Part shown: one piece after another, positions 1 to 7,765 of the stretch
Position numbering within the stretch: position 1 is the first letter of the stretch
How the letters are laid out: each line of letters opens with the position of its first letter
From: Myxococcales bacterium
GTDB lineage: Bacteria > Myxococcota_A > Polyangia > Haliangiales > Haliangiaceae
NCBI GenBank assembly: GCA_016720595.1
Contig: JADKKI010000021.1
Coordinates: 137,510-201,509 of the forward strand
Direction of reading: 5' to 3'
Length of the DNA: 64,000 bases
Position numbers and translations under genes: made by a program
The notes under the pieces: model-generated
Databases searched by the model: none
What the model was told of the DNA's origin: nothing
What the model saw: only the letters and a program-made list of their open reading frames with translations

Positions 1-410
1 GTGACCTGCGTGATGATCCGGTTCAAGGCGGCGATCGGGAGGTACGAGGGATCGATCGTCGCGCACCCGAACGCCAGCAGCTCGGGATCGCGCATCGCCG
101 AGAGGATCTTGGTGTACGCATCGGAGACCGTGACCCGTGAAGGCGTTGCGCACGCGCGCGGCGTTCGTGGCTCGGCGGTGAGGATCCCGCGACGGCGGAC
201 GAAGTGACCGGACTTCGGCCGGACCTCGATCAACCCGGCGTTCTCGAGCCGCAGATAGGCCTCCAGCACCGTGGCCACGCTGACGCTGCGCTCCTCGGCG
301 AGCCGGCGCACCGACGGCAGCCGATCTCCCGCGCGCAGCGAGCCTCGATCGATCGCCTGACCTAGCTCATCGGCGAGGTGCTCGTACAGGAACCCACCCG
401 TGGCGACCAT
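1..410 (-). CDS. GntR/MocR-family transcriptional regulator (N-terminal part, runs off left edge)
   Basis: The visible 136 or so residues start at an ATG (complement of 408-410) and leave the window at base 1. Residues about 5-75 form a GntR winged helix-turn-helix, with the conserved stretches DRLPSVRRLAEERSVSV and YLRLENAGLIEVRPKSGHFV. About 45 residues later the sequence LLAFGCATIDPSYLP matches the entry into the fold-type I aminotransferase-like domain of MocR proteins. Such proteins sense amino acids, PLP or related amines and regulate an adjacent gene, often a transporter. The EamA exporter starts 128 bp away in the opposite direction and an array of TGTACTG sites lies between them, so it probably controls the exporter and itself. 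Most of the effector domain is outside the window, so the ligand cannot be judged. Confidence 0.85.
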   Translation of the reverse strand, partial: MVATGGFLYEHLADELGQAIDRGSLRAGDRLPSVRRLAEERSVSVATVLEAYLRLENAGLIEVRPKSGHFVRRRGILTAEPRTPRACATPSRVTVSDAYTKILSAMRDPELLAFGCATIDPSYLPIAALNRIITQV

Positions 411-418
411 GAGGAGAG

Positions 419-525
419 TGTACTGTTCGGCTTCTTGCCGGACCAGTACAGTTCCAGGTCGCTCGACCGGCACAGCAGATCTGTACGGGTCTGGGCTGCA
501 AAACCGTGTATCTGTACTGTTCGCG
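419..525. promoter_or_regulatory. Array of four TGTACTG-type operator sites in the divergent promoter region
   Basis: Four related copies of a 12-13 bp element are seen: TGTACTGTTCGG at 419-430, the inverted copy CCGGACCAGTACA at 438-450, TGTACGGGTCTGG at 482-494 and TGTACTGTTCGCG at 513-525. The approximate consensus is TGTACTGKTCYGG. One pair faces inward and two are direct copies, as expected for dimeric MocR regulators, which often use direct plus inverted half-sites. The array fills the space between the regulator start (410) and the exporter start (539), so binding would affect both promoters. That the neighbouring regulator binds here is inference. Confidence 0.6.
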
Positions 526-538
526 AGATGGCGTCACC

Positions 539-1465
539 ATGAAGGGCATGATCGCCGAGACCTCCGCGCCACCTGTCGAGACCCCGCGCATCGACCCTCG
601 CTTGATCGCGAGCCTCGCCGCGGTCTACCTCGTGTGGTCGTCGACGTACCTGGCGATGCGGATCGCCGTGACGGATCTGCCGCCGTTGCTGATGGCGAGC
701 CTGCGGTTCGTGGCCGCGGGGCTCGTGATGCTCATGATCGCGCGGCGCCGGGGTGTGAGCTGGCCCACGACTCGCGAGTGGCTGCGGGTCGCGCCGATCG
801 GTGTCCTGCTGTTTCTCGGCGGCAATGGCTTCGTCGCGATCTCGGAGCTCAGCGTGTCCTCGGGCGGGGCCGCCGTCGTCTGCGCGATGATGCCGCTGTG
901 GGTGGGCGTGCTGGGCCTGGTCACGGGCGAGCGCCCTTCGCGCCGCGAGTGGTTCGCGCTCGTGCTCGGATTCATCGGCGTGGTCGTGCTGATGGGCGGC
1001 CCCACGCTCGCCGGCGAGCCGCTGCACATCGTGCTGCTGCTGCTCGCGCCGATCTCGTGGGCCATGGGATCGCTGCTCGCGCGGAAGCTCCCGGGCACCG
1101 CGGCGAAGGACACCTTCATGCTGCCGGCGATGGAGATGCTGACCGGCGGCGTGGCGCTGTTCGTGGTGGCCGCGCTACGCGGCGAACGGATCCCCACCGA
1201 TGCGAGCACGTCGTCGTGGCTCGCTCTCGGCTACCTCTGGGTGTTCGGCTCGCTGGTGGCGTTCACGGCGTACAGCTGGCTCCTGCGCAATGCGCGCCCC
1301 GTCGTCGCGACCAGCTACGCCTACGTCAATCCGATCCTCGCCGTGATCATGGGCGCGGCGATCTCCGGAGAGCCGCTCGGGGTCACCACGGTCGTCGCGA
1401 ACGTCCTGATCATCGGTGCGATCTGGCTCGCGCTGCGTCGCCCTCGCGTGGCTGCGCGACCCTGA
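539..1465 (+). CDS. EamA-family (drug/metabolite transporter superfamily) exporter, YedA-like
   Basis: A 308-residue polytopic inner-membrane protein made of two EamA repeats (about residues 15-145 and 155-290), each giving about five hydrophobic helices. Stretches such as VYLVWSSTYLAMRIAV, GGNGFVAISEL, SWAMGSLLARKLP and ATSYAYVNPILAV match the YedA/RhaT-type exporters, whose substrates are small metabolites or amino acids. I chose the ATG at 539 because the upstream in-frame GTG at 506 lies inside the operator array and would add an unlikely polar extension. Its partner is the divergent MocR-type regulator. Substrate unknown; export of an amino acid or amine sensed by the regulator is the natural guess. 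Confidence 0.88.
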   Translation: MKGMIAETSAPPVETPRIDPRLIASLAAVYLVWSSTYLAMRIAVTDLPPLLMASLRFVAAGLVMLMIARRRGVSWPTTREWLRVAPIGVLLFLGGNGFVAISELSVSSGGAAVVCAMMPLWVGVLGLVTGERPSRREWFALVLGFIGVVVLMGGPTLAGEPLHIVLLLLAPISWAMGSLLARKLPGTAAKDTFMLPAMEMLTGGVALFVVAALRGERIPTDASTSSWLALGYLWVFGSLVAFTAYSWLLRNARPVVATSYAYVNPILAVIMGAAISGEPLGVTTVVANVLIIGAIWLALRRPRVAARP

Positions 1466-1555
1466 CGCGGCTTCGCCGGCACGGCTATGTCCCTGCGTGG
1501 CCCCAGGATCCATGCAAAGTGGCGCCTGGGGGTGGCATTGGCTATTCTTTACCGG

Positions 1556-2743
1556 ATGTTCCGCCGCATCCTCGGGATCGCACTCGCCGGCGCACTGCTG
1601 GCGACCGTGCCCGCGTGCGGCGGAGGTCAGAAGCCGGCCAAGACCACGAAGGTCAAGAAGAAGGGCGCAACGAAGCGCTCGCTCCTTGCCGAGGCGCGCG
1701 ACGATGCCAAGGCCGGCGAGATCGACGAGGCCGATCGAAAGTACGCGGCAGCCTTCGAGGTCGACAAGGAGTTCGACATCCTCGAGGAGCGAGTGGACTT
1801 CTTGCTCCACGCGGGCCGCGCCTCCCGTGCGCAGGAGGCCGCGAAGGCCTACTACGACGCGAACGCGACCGATCCCGCGGGCTACCGGATGTATGCGGAG
1901 ACCCTGATCGTCGGCGGTAAGGGTGTCGAGGCTCTCGAGGTCGCGGACCAGATCCTGTCGATGAACGCGGAGGACGCTGCCGGCCACGAGAAGCGCGGGC
2001 GCGCCATGCTCCTCCTGGACAAGAACCAGGAGGGCGTCGACGAGCTCCGCCGCGCCGTGCAGCTCGAACCAAAGAGCGGGCAGTTCCACATGTCGCTCGG
2101 GATCGCCTTGCACAAGCTCCGCGAGATCAACGAGGCCGCGCTCGAGTTCCGGGCCGCGCTCAAGAGCAACAGCGAGGATCCCACCGCCCACGTCCTCCTC
2201 GGGATGGCGCTGCGCGATCAGAACGAGCTCGACGAATCCAAGCACTACCTCGACAAGGCGCTCGAGCTCGATCCCGACAACGGTCAGGCGTACTTCGAGC
2301 TCGGCGTGCTCTACAACATGCAGGGCAAGCAGGCCGATGCGGAGGTCGCGTTCGCCAAGGCCGTGCAGAAGTCGCCGAACGAATCGCGGTTCTGGTACGC
2401 GTACGGCGAGATCTACCGGGTCCAGGAGCGGTTCGACGACGCGATCAACGCGTACCGCAAGGCCGTGGAGCTCGACCCGCCCTATCCCAAGGCGATCGCG
2501 AAGCTCGGGCTCATGCTCGTGGAGCGCAAGGACTGGGACGCCGCCGAGGCGTTCCTGACCAAGGCGATCCGCAAGGACACCAAGAACCCGGTCAACTACC
2601 TCCACCTCGGCGCGGTCTACGCCGCCCAGAAGAAGTACAAGGTCGCGATCGACAACTTCCAGACGTTCCTCGACCTCGCGCCGAAGAACGACCCGGATCG
2701 CGCCCGCGCCAAGGAAGCGATCCAGGAGCTCAAGCGCCGCTGA
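1556..2743 (+). CDS. TPR-repeat lipoprotein
   Basis: A 395-residue protein. The start at 1556 gives a short lipoprotein signal (MFRRILGIALAGALLATVPAC), with the likely lipidated Cys followed by GGG. A Lys-rich linker (about residues 25-40) leads into roughly nine tetratricopeptide repeats filling the remainder; typical repeat ends are ALELDPDNGQAYFELGVLYN and AVELDPPYPKAIAKLGLML. TPR solenoids bind protein partners, and in outer-membrane lipoproteins of this shape they often serve assembly or secretion machines (PilW- or BamD-like roles). Nothing next to it names the partner. An upstream in-frame GTG region from 1487 would give a longer N-terminus that hides the signal peptide, so it was not used. 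Confidence 0.85.
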   Translation: MFRRILGIALAGALLATVPACGGGQKPAKTTKVKKKGATKRSLLAEARDDAKAGEIDEADRKYAAAFEVDKEFDILEERVDFLLHAGRASRAQEAAKAYYDANATDPAGYRMYAETLIVGGKGVEALEVADQILSMNAEDAAGHEKRGRAMLLLDKNQEGVDELRRAVQLEPKSGQFHMSLGIALHKLREINEAALEFRAALKSNSEDPTAHVLLGMALRDQNELDESKHYLDKALELDPDNGQAYFELGVLYNMQGKQADAEVAFAKAVQKSPNESRFWYAYGEIYRVQERFDDAINAYRKAVELDPPYPKAIAKLGLMLVERKDWDAAEAFLTKAIRKDTKNPVNYLHLGAVYAAQKKYKVAIDNFQTFLDLAPKNDPDRARAKEAIQELKRR

Positions 2744-2750
2744 GAACGCT

Positions 2751-2795
2751 AAAGGGGTCTGACCCCTTTGGTTTCGGGAACAGGGCCCTGACCCC
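2751..2795. repeat. Pair of REP-like palindromes
   Basis: AAAGGGGTC-T-GACCCCTTT (2751-2769) is a near-perfect 19-bp palindrome. It is followed at 2781-2790 by CAGGGCCCTG and then ACCCCG. The GGGGTC/GACCCC core resembles palindromes mobilised by REP-associated (Y1-type) transposases in many Proteobacteria. Here it sits just after the TPR gene stop and before the sulfate operon, so the first hairpin could also stop transcription, although no U-rich tract follows. No transposase is encoded in the window. Confidence 0.45.
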
Positions 2796-2819
2796 GTTTC
2801 GCCTTCGCATCCGCTATCG

Positions 2820-2849
2820 TTGACAGGTCATCCGTTGGGAGTGTAGACA
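2820..2849 (+). promoter_or_regulatory. Candidate sigma-70 promoter for the sulfate-assimilation operon
   Basis: TTGACA at 2820-2825 matches the -35 consensus perfectly. An 18-bp spacer leads to a weak -10 candidate TAGACA at 2844-2849. Transcription would begin near 2856, only a few bases before the cysH ATG at 2860. No Shine-Dalgarno sequence is visible there, so a leaderless or nearly leaderless mRNA is implied. A short inverted repeat, ATCCGT-TATG-ACGGAT (2853-2868), spans the start codon and could be a regulator or RNA element. Confidence 0.4.
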
Positions 2850-2859
2850 TGTATCCGTT

Positions 2860-3579
2860 ATGACGGATGCGCTGCCTCGCCGCCCCGAGATCGAGATCGG
2901 TCCTGCCGCGGCCGCCCTCGAGGGGCAGCCGGCGCTGGAGATCCTCCGGTGGGCGAACCGCGAGCTGGGCCCGAAGCTGACCTTCGCGACGGGGTTCGGC
3001 GCCGAGGGCTGCGTGCTGATCGATCTGATCGCGCGCGCCGAGCTGCCGATCGACCTGTTCACCCTCGATACCGGGGTGCTGTTCCCCGAGACCTATGCGC
3101 TGTGGCGCGCGCTCGAGACCAGGTATGGAGTGACGATCCGCGCGGTGCGTCCCGCGCAGACCATCGACGCACAGGCCCTGACGCACGGGCCGACGCTGTG
3201 GGAGCGCGATGCGGATCGCTGCTGCGAGCTGCGCAAGGTCGCTCCGCTGCGCGCTGCGCTCACCGGCTACGATGGCTGGATCACCGCGATCCGCCGTCAG
3301 CAGACGCCGGAGCGCGCTACCGCACGCGTGGTCGAGGCGGATCCCAGATTCGGACTCGTCAAGGTCAACCCGCTCGTCGGGTGGACGCACGACGAGGTGT
3401 GGGCCCACGTCTACGCGAACGACGTCCCGTACAACGAGCTCCACGATCGCGGGTTCCCGTCGATCGGCTGCCAGCCCTGCACCTCCGCGGTGGCCGTCGG
3501 CGAGGACGCGCGCGCGGGCCGCTGGCGTGGCGCAGGCAAGAACGAGTGCGGCCTGCACGTGAAGGACGCCCCGCGATGA
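2860..3579 (+). CDS. cysH: Assimilatory (phospho)adenylyl-sulfate reductase, Fe-S type
   Basis: Reduces activated sulfate (APS or PAPS) to sulfite with thioredoxin in the cytoplasm. The 239-residue protein has the PP-loop-like nucleotide-binding fold: [14 protein letters not shown] near residue 42, [14 protein letters not shown] near 66, WITAIRRQQ near 140. It carries both cysteine pairs that bind a [4Fe-4S] cluster in APS-reductase-type enzymes, Cys121-Cys122 and Cys204-x2-Cys207, plus the catalytic Cys230 in the KNECGLH tail. The Fe-S pairs favour APS, or dual APS/PAPS, activity over classical cluster-free PAPS reductase. It is the first gene of a coupled operon; its stop overlaps the next start as ATGA. 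Confidence 0.93.
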   Translation: MTDALPRRPEIEIGPAAAALEGQPALEILRWANRELGPKLTFATGFGAEGCVLIDLIARAELPIDLFTLDTGVLFPETYALWRALETRYGVTIRAVRPAQTIDAQALTHGPTLWERDADRCCELRKVAPLRAALTGYDGWITAIRRQQTPERATARVVEADPRFGLVKVNPLVGWTHDEVWAHVYANDVPYNELHDRGFPSIGCQPCTSAVAVGEDARAGRWRGAGKNECGLHVKDAPR

Positions 3580-4255
3580 GCGAACCCACCTCGTCCTCAC
3601 GATCGGCATCGGCGTCGGATTCGGCGTCGGCATCGGCATCGGCATCGGCATCGGCATCGGCATCGGCATCGGCCCCGGCTTCATCCTGTGGTTCACCGGG
3701 CCCTCGGGTGCCGGCAAGAGCACGCTCGCGAACGCGGTCGCGCGCCGGCTTGCCTCGCAGCTTCCTCTCGAGATCCTCGACGGTGACGAGGTCCGCACGC
3801 ACCTCTCGAAGGGCCTCGGCTTCTCGCGCGAGGATCGCGACACCAACGTCCACCGCATCGCGTACGTCGCGCGCCTCCTGGCGAGCCACGGCGTGAGCGT
3901 GATCACCGCGACGATCTCCCCGTATGCCGAGACGCGCCGCCAGCTCCGCGAGCTCGCCGAGCAGCGCGGGATCCCGTTCATCGAGGTGTACGCCCGTGCC
4001 CCGCTCGAGGCGCTGATCGCGCGCGATGTGAAGGGCCTGTACAAGAAGGCGCTCGCGGGCGAGGTCCCGCAGTTCACCGGCGTCTCGGACCCGTACGAAG
4101 CGCCCGAGGCGCCCGAGATCCGCGTCGAGACCGATCGCGAGGCCGTGGAGCACAGCACCGAGACCATCGTCGAGGGGCTGCGTGCGCGCGGCCTCCTGCC
4201 CGCTTCGTCCAACGCCGCGCCCACCGCGACCGCACGCCCTCACGCAGGAGCCTGA
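3576..4255 (+). CDS. cysC: Adenylyl-sulfate (APS) kinase with one-base frame break
   Basis: APS kinase phosphorylates APS to PAPS with ATP. The kinase frame contains the P-loop [29 protein letters not shown], the DTNVHRI stretch, [25 protein letters not shown] and [12 protein letters not shown], all typical of CysC. No ATG, GTG or TTG precedes the P-loop in this frame. The natural start, ATG at 3576 overlapping the cysH stop, is in another frame and encodes MSEPTSSSR followed by a Ser-Ala repeat. Adding one C to the CCCC run at 3673-3676 joins the two parts as ...[21 protein letters not shown], a 226-residue protein. I therefore read it as one gene with a consensus error or a real frameshift. 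The extended Ser-Ala N-terminus is unusual for CysC. Confidence 0.85.
3605..3676 (+). repeat. GGCATC hexanucleotide tandem repeat in cysC
   Basis: Twelve hexamer units run across 3605-3676. Seven perfect GGCATC copies lie at 3629-3670, flanked by variants (GGCGTC, GGATTC, GGCCCC). In the frame of the cysC ATG they encode an alternating Ser-Ala linker. Because the unit is six bases, changes in copy number would lengthen or shorten the linker without altering frame. Confidence 0.9.
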
Positions 4256-4256
4256 G

Positions 4257-4871
4257 ATGCCCAAAGCCGCCGCTCTCTACCCCGTGTTCCTCAAGCTCGA
4301 TGGTCTGCGCGTGGTGCTCGTCGGGGGCGGACCGATCGCGGCCGGCAAGCTCGATGGCCTGCTCGCGGCCGGAGCACGCGTCACCGTGGTCGCGCCGGCG
4401 ATCACCAACGCGATCCGCGCACTCGCAGATCCGCGGGTGACGCTCGTCTCGCGTGCGTTCACCCCCGCTGACCTCGATGGCGCCCGCTGGGTCGTCGCGG
4501 CCGCCCCGCCCGAGGTCAACCAGCAGGTCAGCGCTGCGGCAACAGCGCGCGGCCTGTTCGTCAACGCCGTCGACGATACCTCGGCCGCGACGGCGTACCT
4601 CGGCGGCGTGATCCGGCGCGGCGAGGTGGAGATCGCGATCTCGACCGGGGGCACCGCACCCGCGCTCGCGGGCCTGCTGCGTGAGGCGCTCGATGCGGTG
4701 CTGCCCGCGGAGCTCGAGCGCTGGGTCGAGGTGGCGAAGCGCGCGCGCCTGGACTGGAAGCGGTCGGGCGTGCCGATCACGAAGCGCCGCTCGCTGCTGT
4801 TGCGCGCGCTGATCCAGCTCTACCGCGCGGATGTCCAGCCGCTGCTCGCGAACGACCGAGGTGTGGCGTGA
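4257..4871 (+). CDS. sirC: Precorrin-2 dehydrogenase / sirohydrochlorin ferrochelatase (CysG N-domain, Met8-like)
   Basis: Oxidises precorrin-2 to sirohydrochlorin with NAD, and in bifunctional members inserts iron to give siroheme, the cofactor of the sulfite reductase encoded two genes downstream. The 204-residue protein begins at ATG 4257 behind a good ribosome site (AGGAG at 4246-4250), two bases after the cysC stop. The Rossmann motif VVLVGGGPIAAGK lies at residues 19-31. DDTSAATAYLGGVIRRGEVEIAISTGGTAP is family-typical. The length equals the stand-alone dehydrogenase/ferrochelatase rather than full CysG (about 460), and the methyltransferase is the next gene. Whether it also chelates iron cannot be decided from sequence alone. 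Confidence 0.9.
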   Translation: MPKAAALYPVFLKLDGLRVVLVGGGPIAAGKLDGLLAAGARVTVVAPAITNAIRALADPRVTLVSRAFTPADLDGARWVVAAAPPEVNQQVSAAATARGLFVNAVDDTSAATAYLGGVIRRGEVEIAISTGGTAPALAGLLREALDAVLPAELERWVEVAKRARLDWKRSGVPITKRRSLLLRALIQLYRADVQPLLANDRGVA

Positions 4872-5623
4872 GCGGGTTCGTGTCGCTGGTGGGCGCGGGC
4901 CCCGGAGATCCGGAGCTCCTCACCCTGCGCGCCCTGCGCCGCCTCCGCGATGCCGATCTCGTGCTCAACGATGCGCTGGTGCAGACCGATCTGCTCGAGC
5001 TCGCGCCCAAGGCGCAGCGGTTCTATGTGGGCAAGCGCGCGGGCCGCCACTCGATCGATCAGGACGGCATCCATCGCCTGATGGTCCGTGCGGCGCGGCG
5101 CGGGCAGCGCGTGGTTCGCCTCAAGTGCGGAGATCCGTTCGTCCTCGGCCGCGGCGGCGAAGAGGCCCTCGCGCTCGAAGAGGCGGGCGTCGCGTACGAG
5201 GTGGTCCCCGGCCTCAGCTCCGCGATCGCCGCACCCGCGCTCGCCGGGATCCCGGTCACCCACCGCGGCCTGGCCTCCGGGTTCGCCGTGGTCTCGGGTC
5301 ACGCGGAGTCCGCCTATGGCCCGATCGTCGACGGCATCGCCCCCGGCACGCTCACACTCGTGGTGCTGATGGGCGTGCGCACACGCGGCGAGATCGCGGC
5401 GCGACTGATCGCGCGGGGCTGGCCTGCCTCCACGCCGGCGGCGATCGTGCACGGCGCCTCGCACCCCGGCAGCTTCACCTGGCTCGGCGATCTATCCACG
5501 ATCGGCCTCGCCGAGTTCTCCACCGAGCTCCCCGGCGTGCTCGTGATCGGCGAGGTGGTCTCGCTCGCGAGCCAGCTCGCGGTCACCGTCGCGCAGCCGA
5601 CAGCCTTCGAGAGGTACCTATGA
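4868..5623 (+). CDS. cobA: Uroporphyrinogen-III C-methyltransferase (SUMT)
   Basis: Methylates uroporphyrinogen III twice with S-adenosylmethionine to make precorrin-2, the substrate of the preceding enzyme. The 251-residue length is normal. Motifs in order are VGAGPGDPELLTLRAL (residues 8-23), the QRVVRLKCGDPFVLGRGGEE stretch, VVPGLSSAIAAPALAGIPVTHRG and a TLVVLMGVR segment. The GTG start overlaps the previous stop (GTGA) and its own stop overlaps the sulfite reductase start (ATGA), so translation is probably coupled. Within this operon its role is siroheme rather than cobalamin synthesis. Confidence 0.94.
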   Translation: MSGFVSLVGAGPGDPELLTLRALRRLRDADLVLNDALVQTDLLELAPKAQRFYVGKRAGRHSIDQDGIHRLMVRAARRGQRVVRLKCGDPFVLGRGGEEALALEEAGVAYEVVPGLSSAIAAPALAGIPVTHRGLASGFAVVSGHAESAYGPIVDGIAPGTLTLVVLMGVRTRGEIAARLIARGWPASTPAAIVHGASHPGSFTWLGDLSTIGLAEFSTELPGVLVIGEVVSLASQLAVTVAQPTAFERYL

Positions 5624-7368
5624 CCGTCGACTTCACGACTCCCCCCGCTCCTCCGGCACCTCCTCCCGGCCGCCTCGGCTTCGCGCGCCACGAGGACGTC
5701 GATCTGTTCGTGCAGAAGCTCGAGGCCTTCGAAGCCGGCGCGCTGTCCGCCGATGACTGGCGCGGCTTCCGCCTGCTCAACGGCGTGTACGGCCAGCGCC
5801 AGGACGGCGTGATGATGATCCGGGCCAAGCTCCCCGGCGGCATCGTCACCCCCGCGCAGCTCGAAGCGCTGGCCAAGGTCGCCGAGACCTACGGCGGCGG
5901 CAAGGGTCACGTCACCACGCGGCAGAACGTGCAGTACCACTTCGTGCCCACGGCCGATGTCGAGGGCGCGCTGCGGATCCTCGCCGATGCGGGCATCACC
6001 ACGAAGGAGGCGTGCGGTCACTCGGTGCGCAACTGGACGTGCTGCCCGTTCGCGGGCGTCGCCAGCGCCGAGCCCTTCGATCCCACGCCGTATGTCGAGG
6101 CGCTGGCGCGTCACCTCCTCCGCGGCCCGTACTCCTCCACCCTGCCGCGCAAGCTCAAGCCCTCGCTCGGTGGCTGCTGCGGCACGGATTGCTCGCAGGC
6201 GTTCATCAACGACCTCGGGTTCCTCGCGCGCAAGCGCGGCGACGAGCTCGGGTTCCAGGTGCTCGCCGGCGGTGGGCTGTCCACGCTGCGACGCAGCGCG
6301 ATCGTCGTCGAGGACTTCGTCCCGCTGGGCGAGCTGCTCGAGGCGGCCGATGCGGTGATCCGCGTGTTCCACCGGATCGGCAACCGCAACAACCGCGCGA
6401 AGGCGCGCCTCAAGTGGGCGATCGACAAGATCGGCGTGCCCGCGTTCCTCGCCGAGTATCAGGCCGAGCGCGCCACCATCCGCGCCGAGGGTGGCGTGCC
6501 CCTCGTGCTCCCTCCGCAGCCCGAGCTCCCCGCGCGCCGCCCCCTGCTCGCCCAGGTCGCCGCCCCCGATCCCGGCTACGCCGAGTGGGCCGCACACAAC
6601 GTGCGCCCGCAGAAGCAGGCGGGCTTCTCCGCCGTGGTGATCCGACTCGTGCTCGGGGACATCTCTGCTGCGCAGCTCCGCGCCCTGTCGACGATCGTCG
6701 TCGCCTACGGCGAGGGCGAGCTACGCACCACCAACGAGCAGAACCTCGTGCTGCGCTGGGTGCCCGACGCCCGGCTCGCCACGCTGCATCGCGAGCTCGC
6801 CCGCGTGGGTCTCGCGCTGGGTGGCGCGAACACCCTCGCGGATGTCACCAGCTGCCCGGGCGCCTCGAGCTGCAAGCTCGCGGTCACCGCCTCGCGAGGC
6901 CTCGGTGCCCAGCTCACCGATCTCCTCGATCGGCGCCCGGATCTCGTGGGCGCCGCGCGCGGCCTCGACATCAAGGTCTCGGGCTGCCCACACGGCTGCG
7001 GCCAGCACTACATCGCGGGGATCGGCTTTCAGGGTGGCATGCGCAAGCTCGCCGGCCGCCCGGCGCCGCAGTACCTGGTCTACGTGGGCGGTGGCATCGC
7101 CGCGGACAAGGCCGAGTTCGGCCGGCTGATCGGCAAGGTCCCGGCGCGCCGCGCCGCAGCCACGCTCGAGCGCCTGCTCGACTTCTACATCGCCGAGGGC
7201 GCCACCGGCCACGCGTTCTGGGCGTCGGTGCCCGCGGATCGGCTCAAGACCCTGATCTCCGATCTCGGCGAGCTCAGCGAGGCCGACGCTGTCGAGGCGG
7301 ACTTCATCGATCTCGGCGAGAGCCGCGCGTTCGAGGTGCAGACCGCCGAGGGCGAGTGCGCGAGCTGA
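5620..7368 (+). CDS. cysI: Siroheme/[4Fe-4S] sulfite (or nitrite) reductase
   Basis: Catalyses the six-electron reduction of sulfite to sulfide, the last step before cysteine synthesis. The 582-residue protein contains the two pseudo-symmetric halves of the family. The first has HVTTRQNVQYHFV and NWTCCPFAG. The second holds the cluster/siroheme ligands Cys412-x5-Cys418 (TSCPGASSCKL) and Cys456-x3-Cys460 (SGCPHGCGQH). No flavoprotein partner is adjacent, so electrons probably come from ferredoxin. Nitrite reductase of the NirA type is the alternative, but the cysH/cysC/siroheme context argues for sulfite. The Pro-rich N-terminal 20 residues are atypical. Confidence 0.9.
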   Translation: MTVDFTTPPAPPAPPPGRLGFARHEDVDLFVQKLEAFEAGALSADDWRGFRLLNGVYGQRQDGVMMIRAKLPGGIVTPAQLEALAKVAETYGGGKGHVTTRQNVQYHFVPTADVEGALRILADAGITTKEACGHSVRNWTCCPFAGVASAEPFDPTPYVEALARHLLRGPYSSTLPRKLKPSLGGCCGTDCSQAFINDLGFLARKRGDELGFQVLAGGGLSTLRRSAIVVEDFVPLGELLEAADAVIRVFHRIGNRNNRAKARLKWAIDKIGVPAFLAEYQAERATIRAEGGVPLVLPPQPELPARRPLLAQVAAPDPGYAEWAAHNVRPQKQAGFSAVVIRLVLGDISAAQLRALSTIVVAYGEGELRTTNEQNLVLRWVPDARLATLHRELARVGLALGGANTLADVTSCPGASSCKLAVTASRGLGAQLTDLLDRRPDLVGAARGLDIKVSGCPHGCGQHYIAGIGFQGGMRKLAGRPAPQYLVYVGGGIAADKAEFGRLIGKVPARRAAATLERLLDFYIAEGATGHAFWASVPADRLKTLISDLGELSEADAVEADFIDLGESRAFEVQTAEGECAS

Positions 7369-7372
7369 GCGC

Positions 7373-7681
7373 TCAGCGCGAGGTCTTGACGTTGTCGCGC
7401 GTGGCGTTGAACACGTAGCCGAACAGGCCGGCGGCGACCAGCACCGCGCCCACGACGATCGCCCCCGAGAACGGCGGCTGGTACTCGCACTTGGTGGTGC
7501 CGGTGTCCATGCAGGCCTTGTCCTTGGTCGCGAGGTCCCCGGCGATCACGCCGCCGCCCCCCAGGACCAGGATCGTGTCGCCGACGTAGGCCCACCGCTT
7601 GGCGGACTTGTTGTAGCCAAAACAGCCCGTGACGAGGGCGCAAGCCATAAGCGCGGCGATCGCACGTGAGGAGGTCCCCAT
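7373..7681 (-). CDS. Small lipoprotein with two hydrophobic segments
   Basis: A 102-residue protein with a lipoprotein signal ending in the lipobox LVTGC (residues 16-20), a hydrophobic glycine-rich stretch (about 33-47) and a C-terminal hydrophobic helix (about 72-92, IVVGAVLVAAGLFGYVF). Two further Cys (near 55 and 62) flank the middle. No family recognised. It converges on the sulfite reductase gene; both stop codons lie in one 14-bp palindrome at 7364-7377. Confidence 0.7.
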   Translation of the reverse strand: MGTSSRAIAALMACALVTGCFGYNKSAKRWAYVGDTILVLGGGGVIAGDLATKDKACMDTGTTKCEYQPPFSGAIVVGAVLVAAGLFGYVFNATRDNVKTSR

Positions 7682-7765
7682 CCACCTCCAGGGTAACGCA
7701 GTCGGGCGACGAAGTGTGGCGCCGGGGATTTCGGTTTGTGCCGGATTTCGCGATCCTGCTGGCTC

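Noticed and set aside
1487..1556. Upstream start for the TPR lipoprotein
   Set aside because: It would put 23 residues in front of a clear signal peptide.
2849..2863. Four-codon upstream reading frame overlapping the cysH start
   Set aside because: It would lie upstream of the predicted transcript start, has no ribosome site and contains no Cys codon, so attenuation is not supported.
3560..3700. Programmed -1 ribosomal frameshift in cysC (and likewise in the kinase and rmd-like genes)
   Set aside because: The runs are short C tracts without a standard slippery heptamer or obvious downstream pseudoknot, and the same one-base defect in unrelated genes fits consensus error better.
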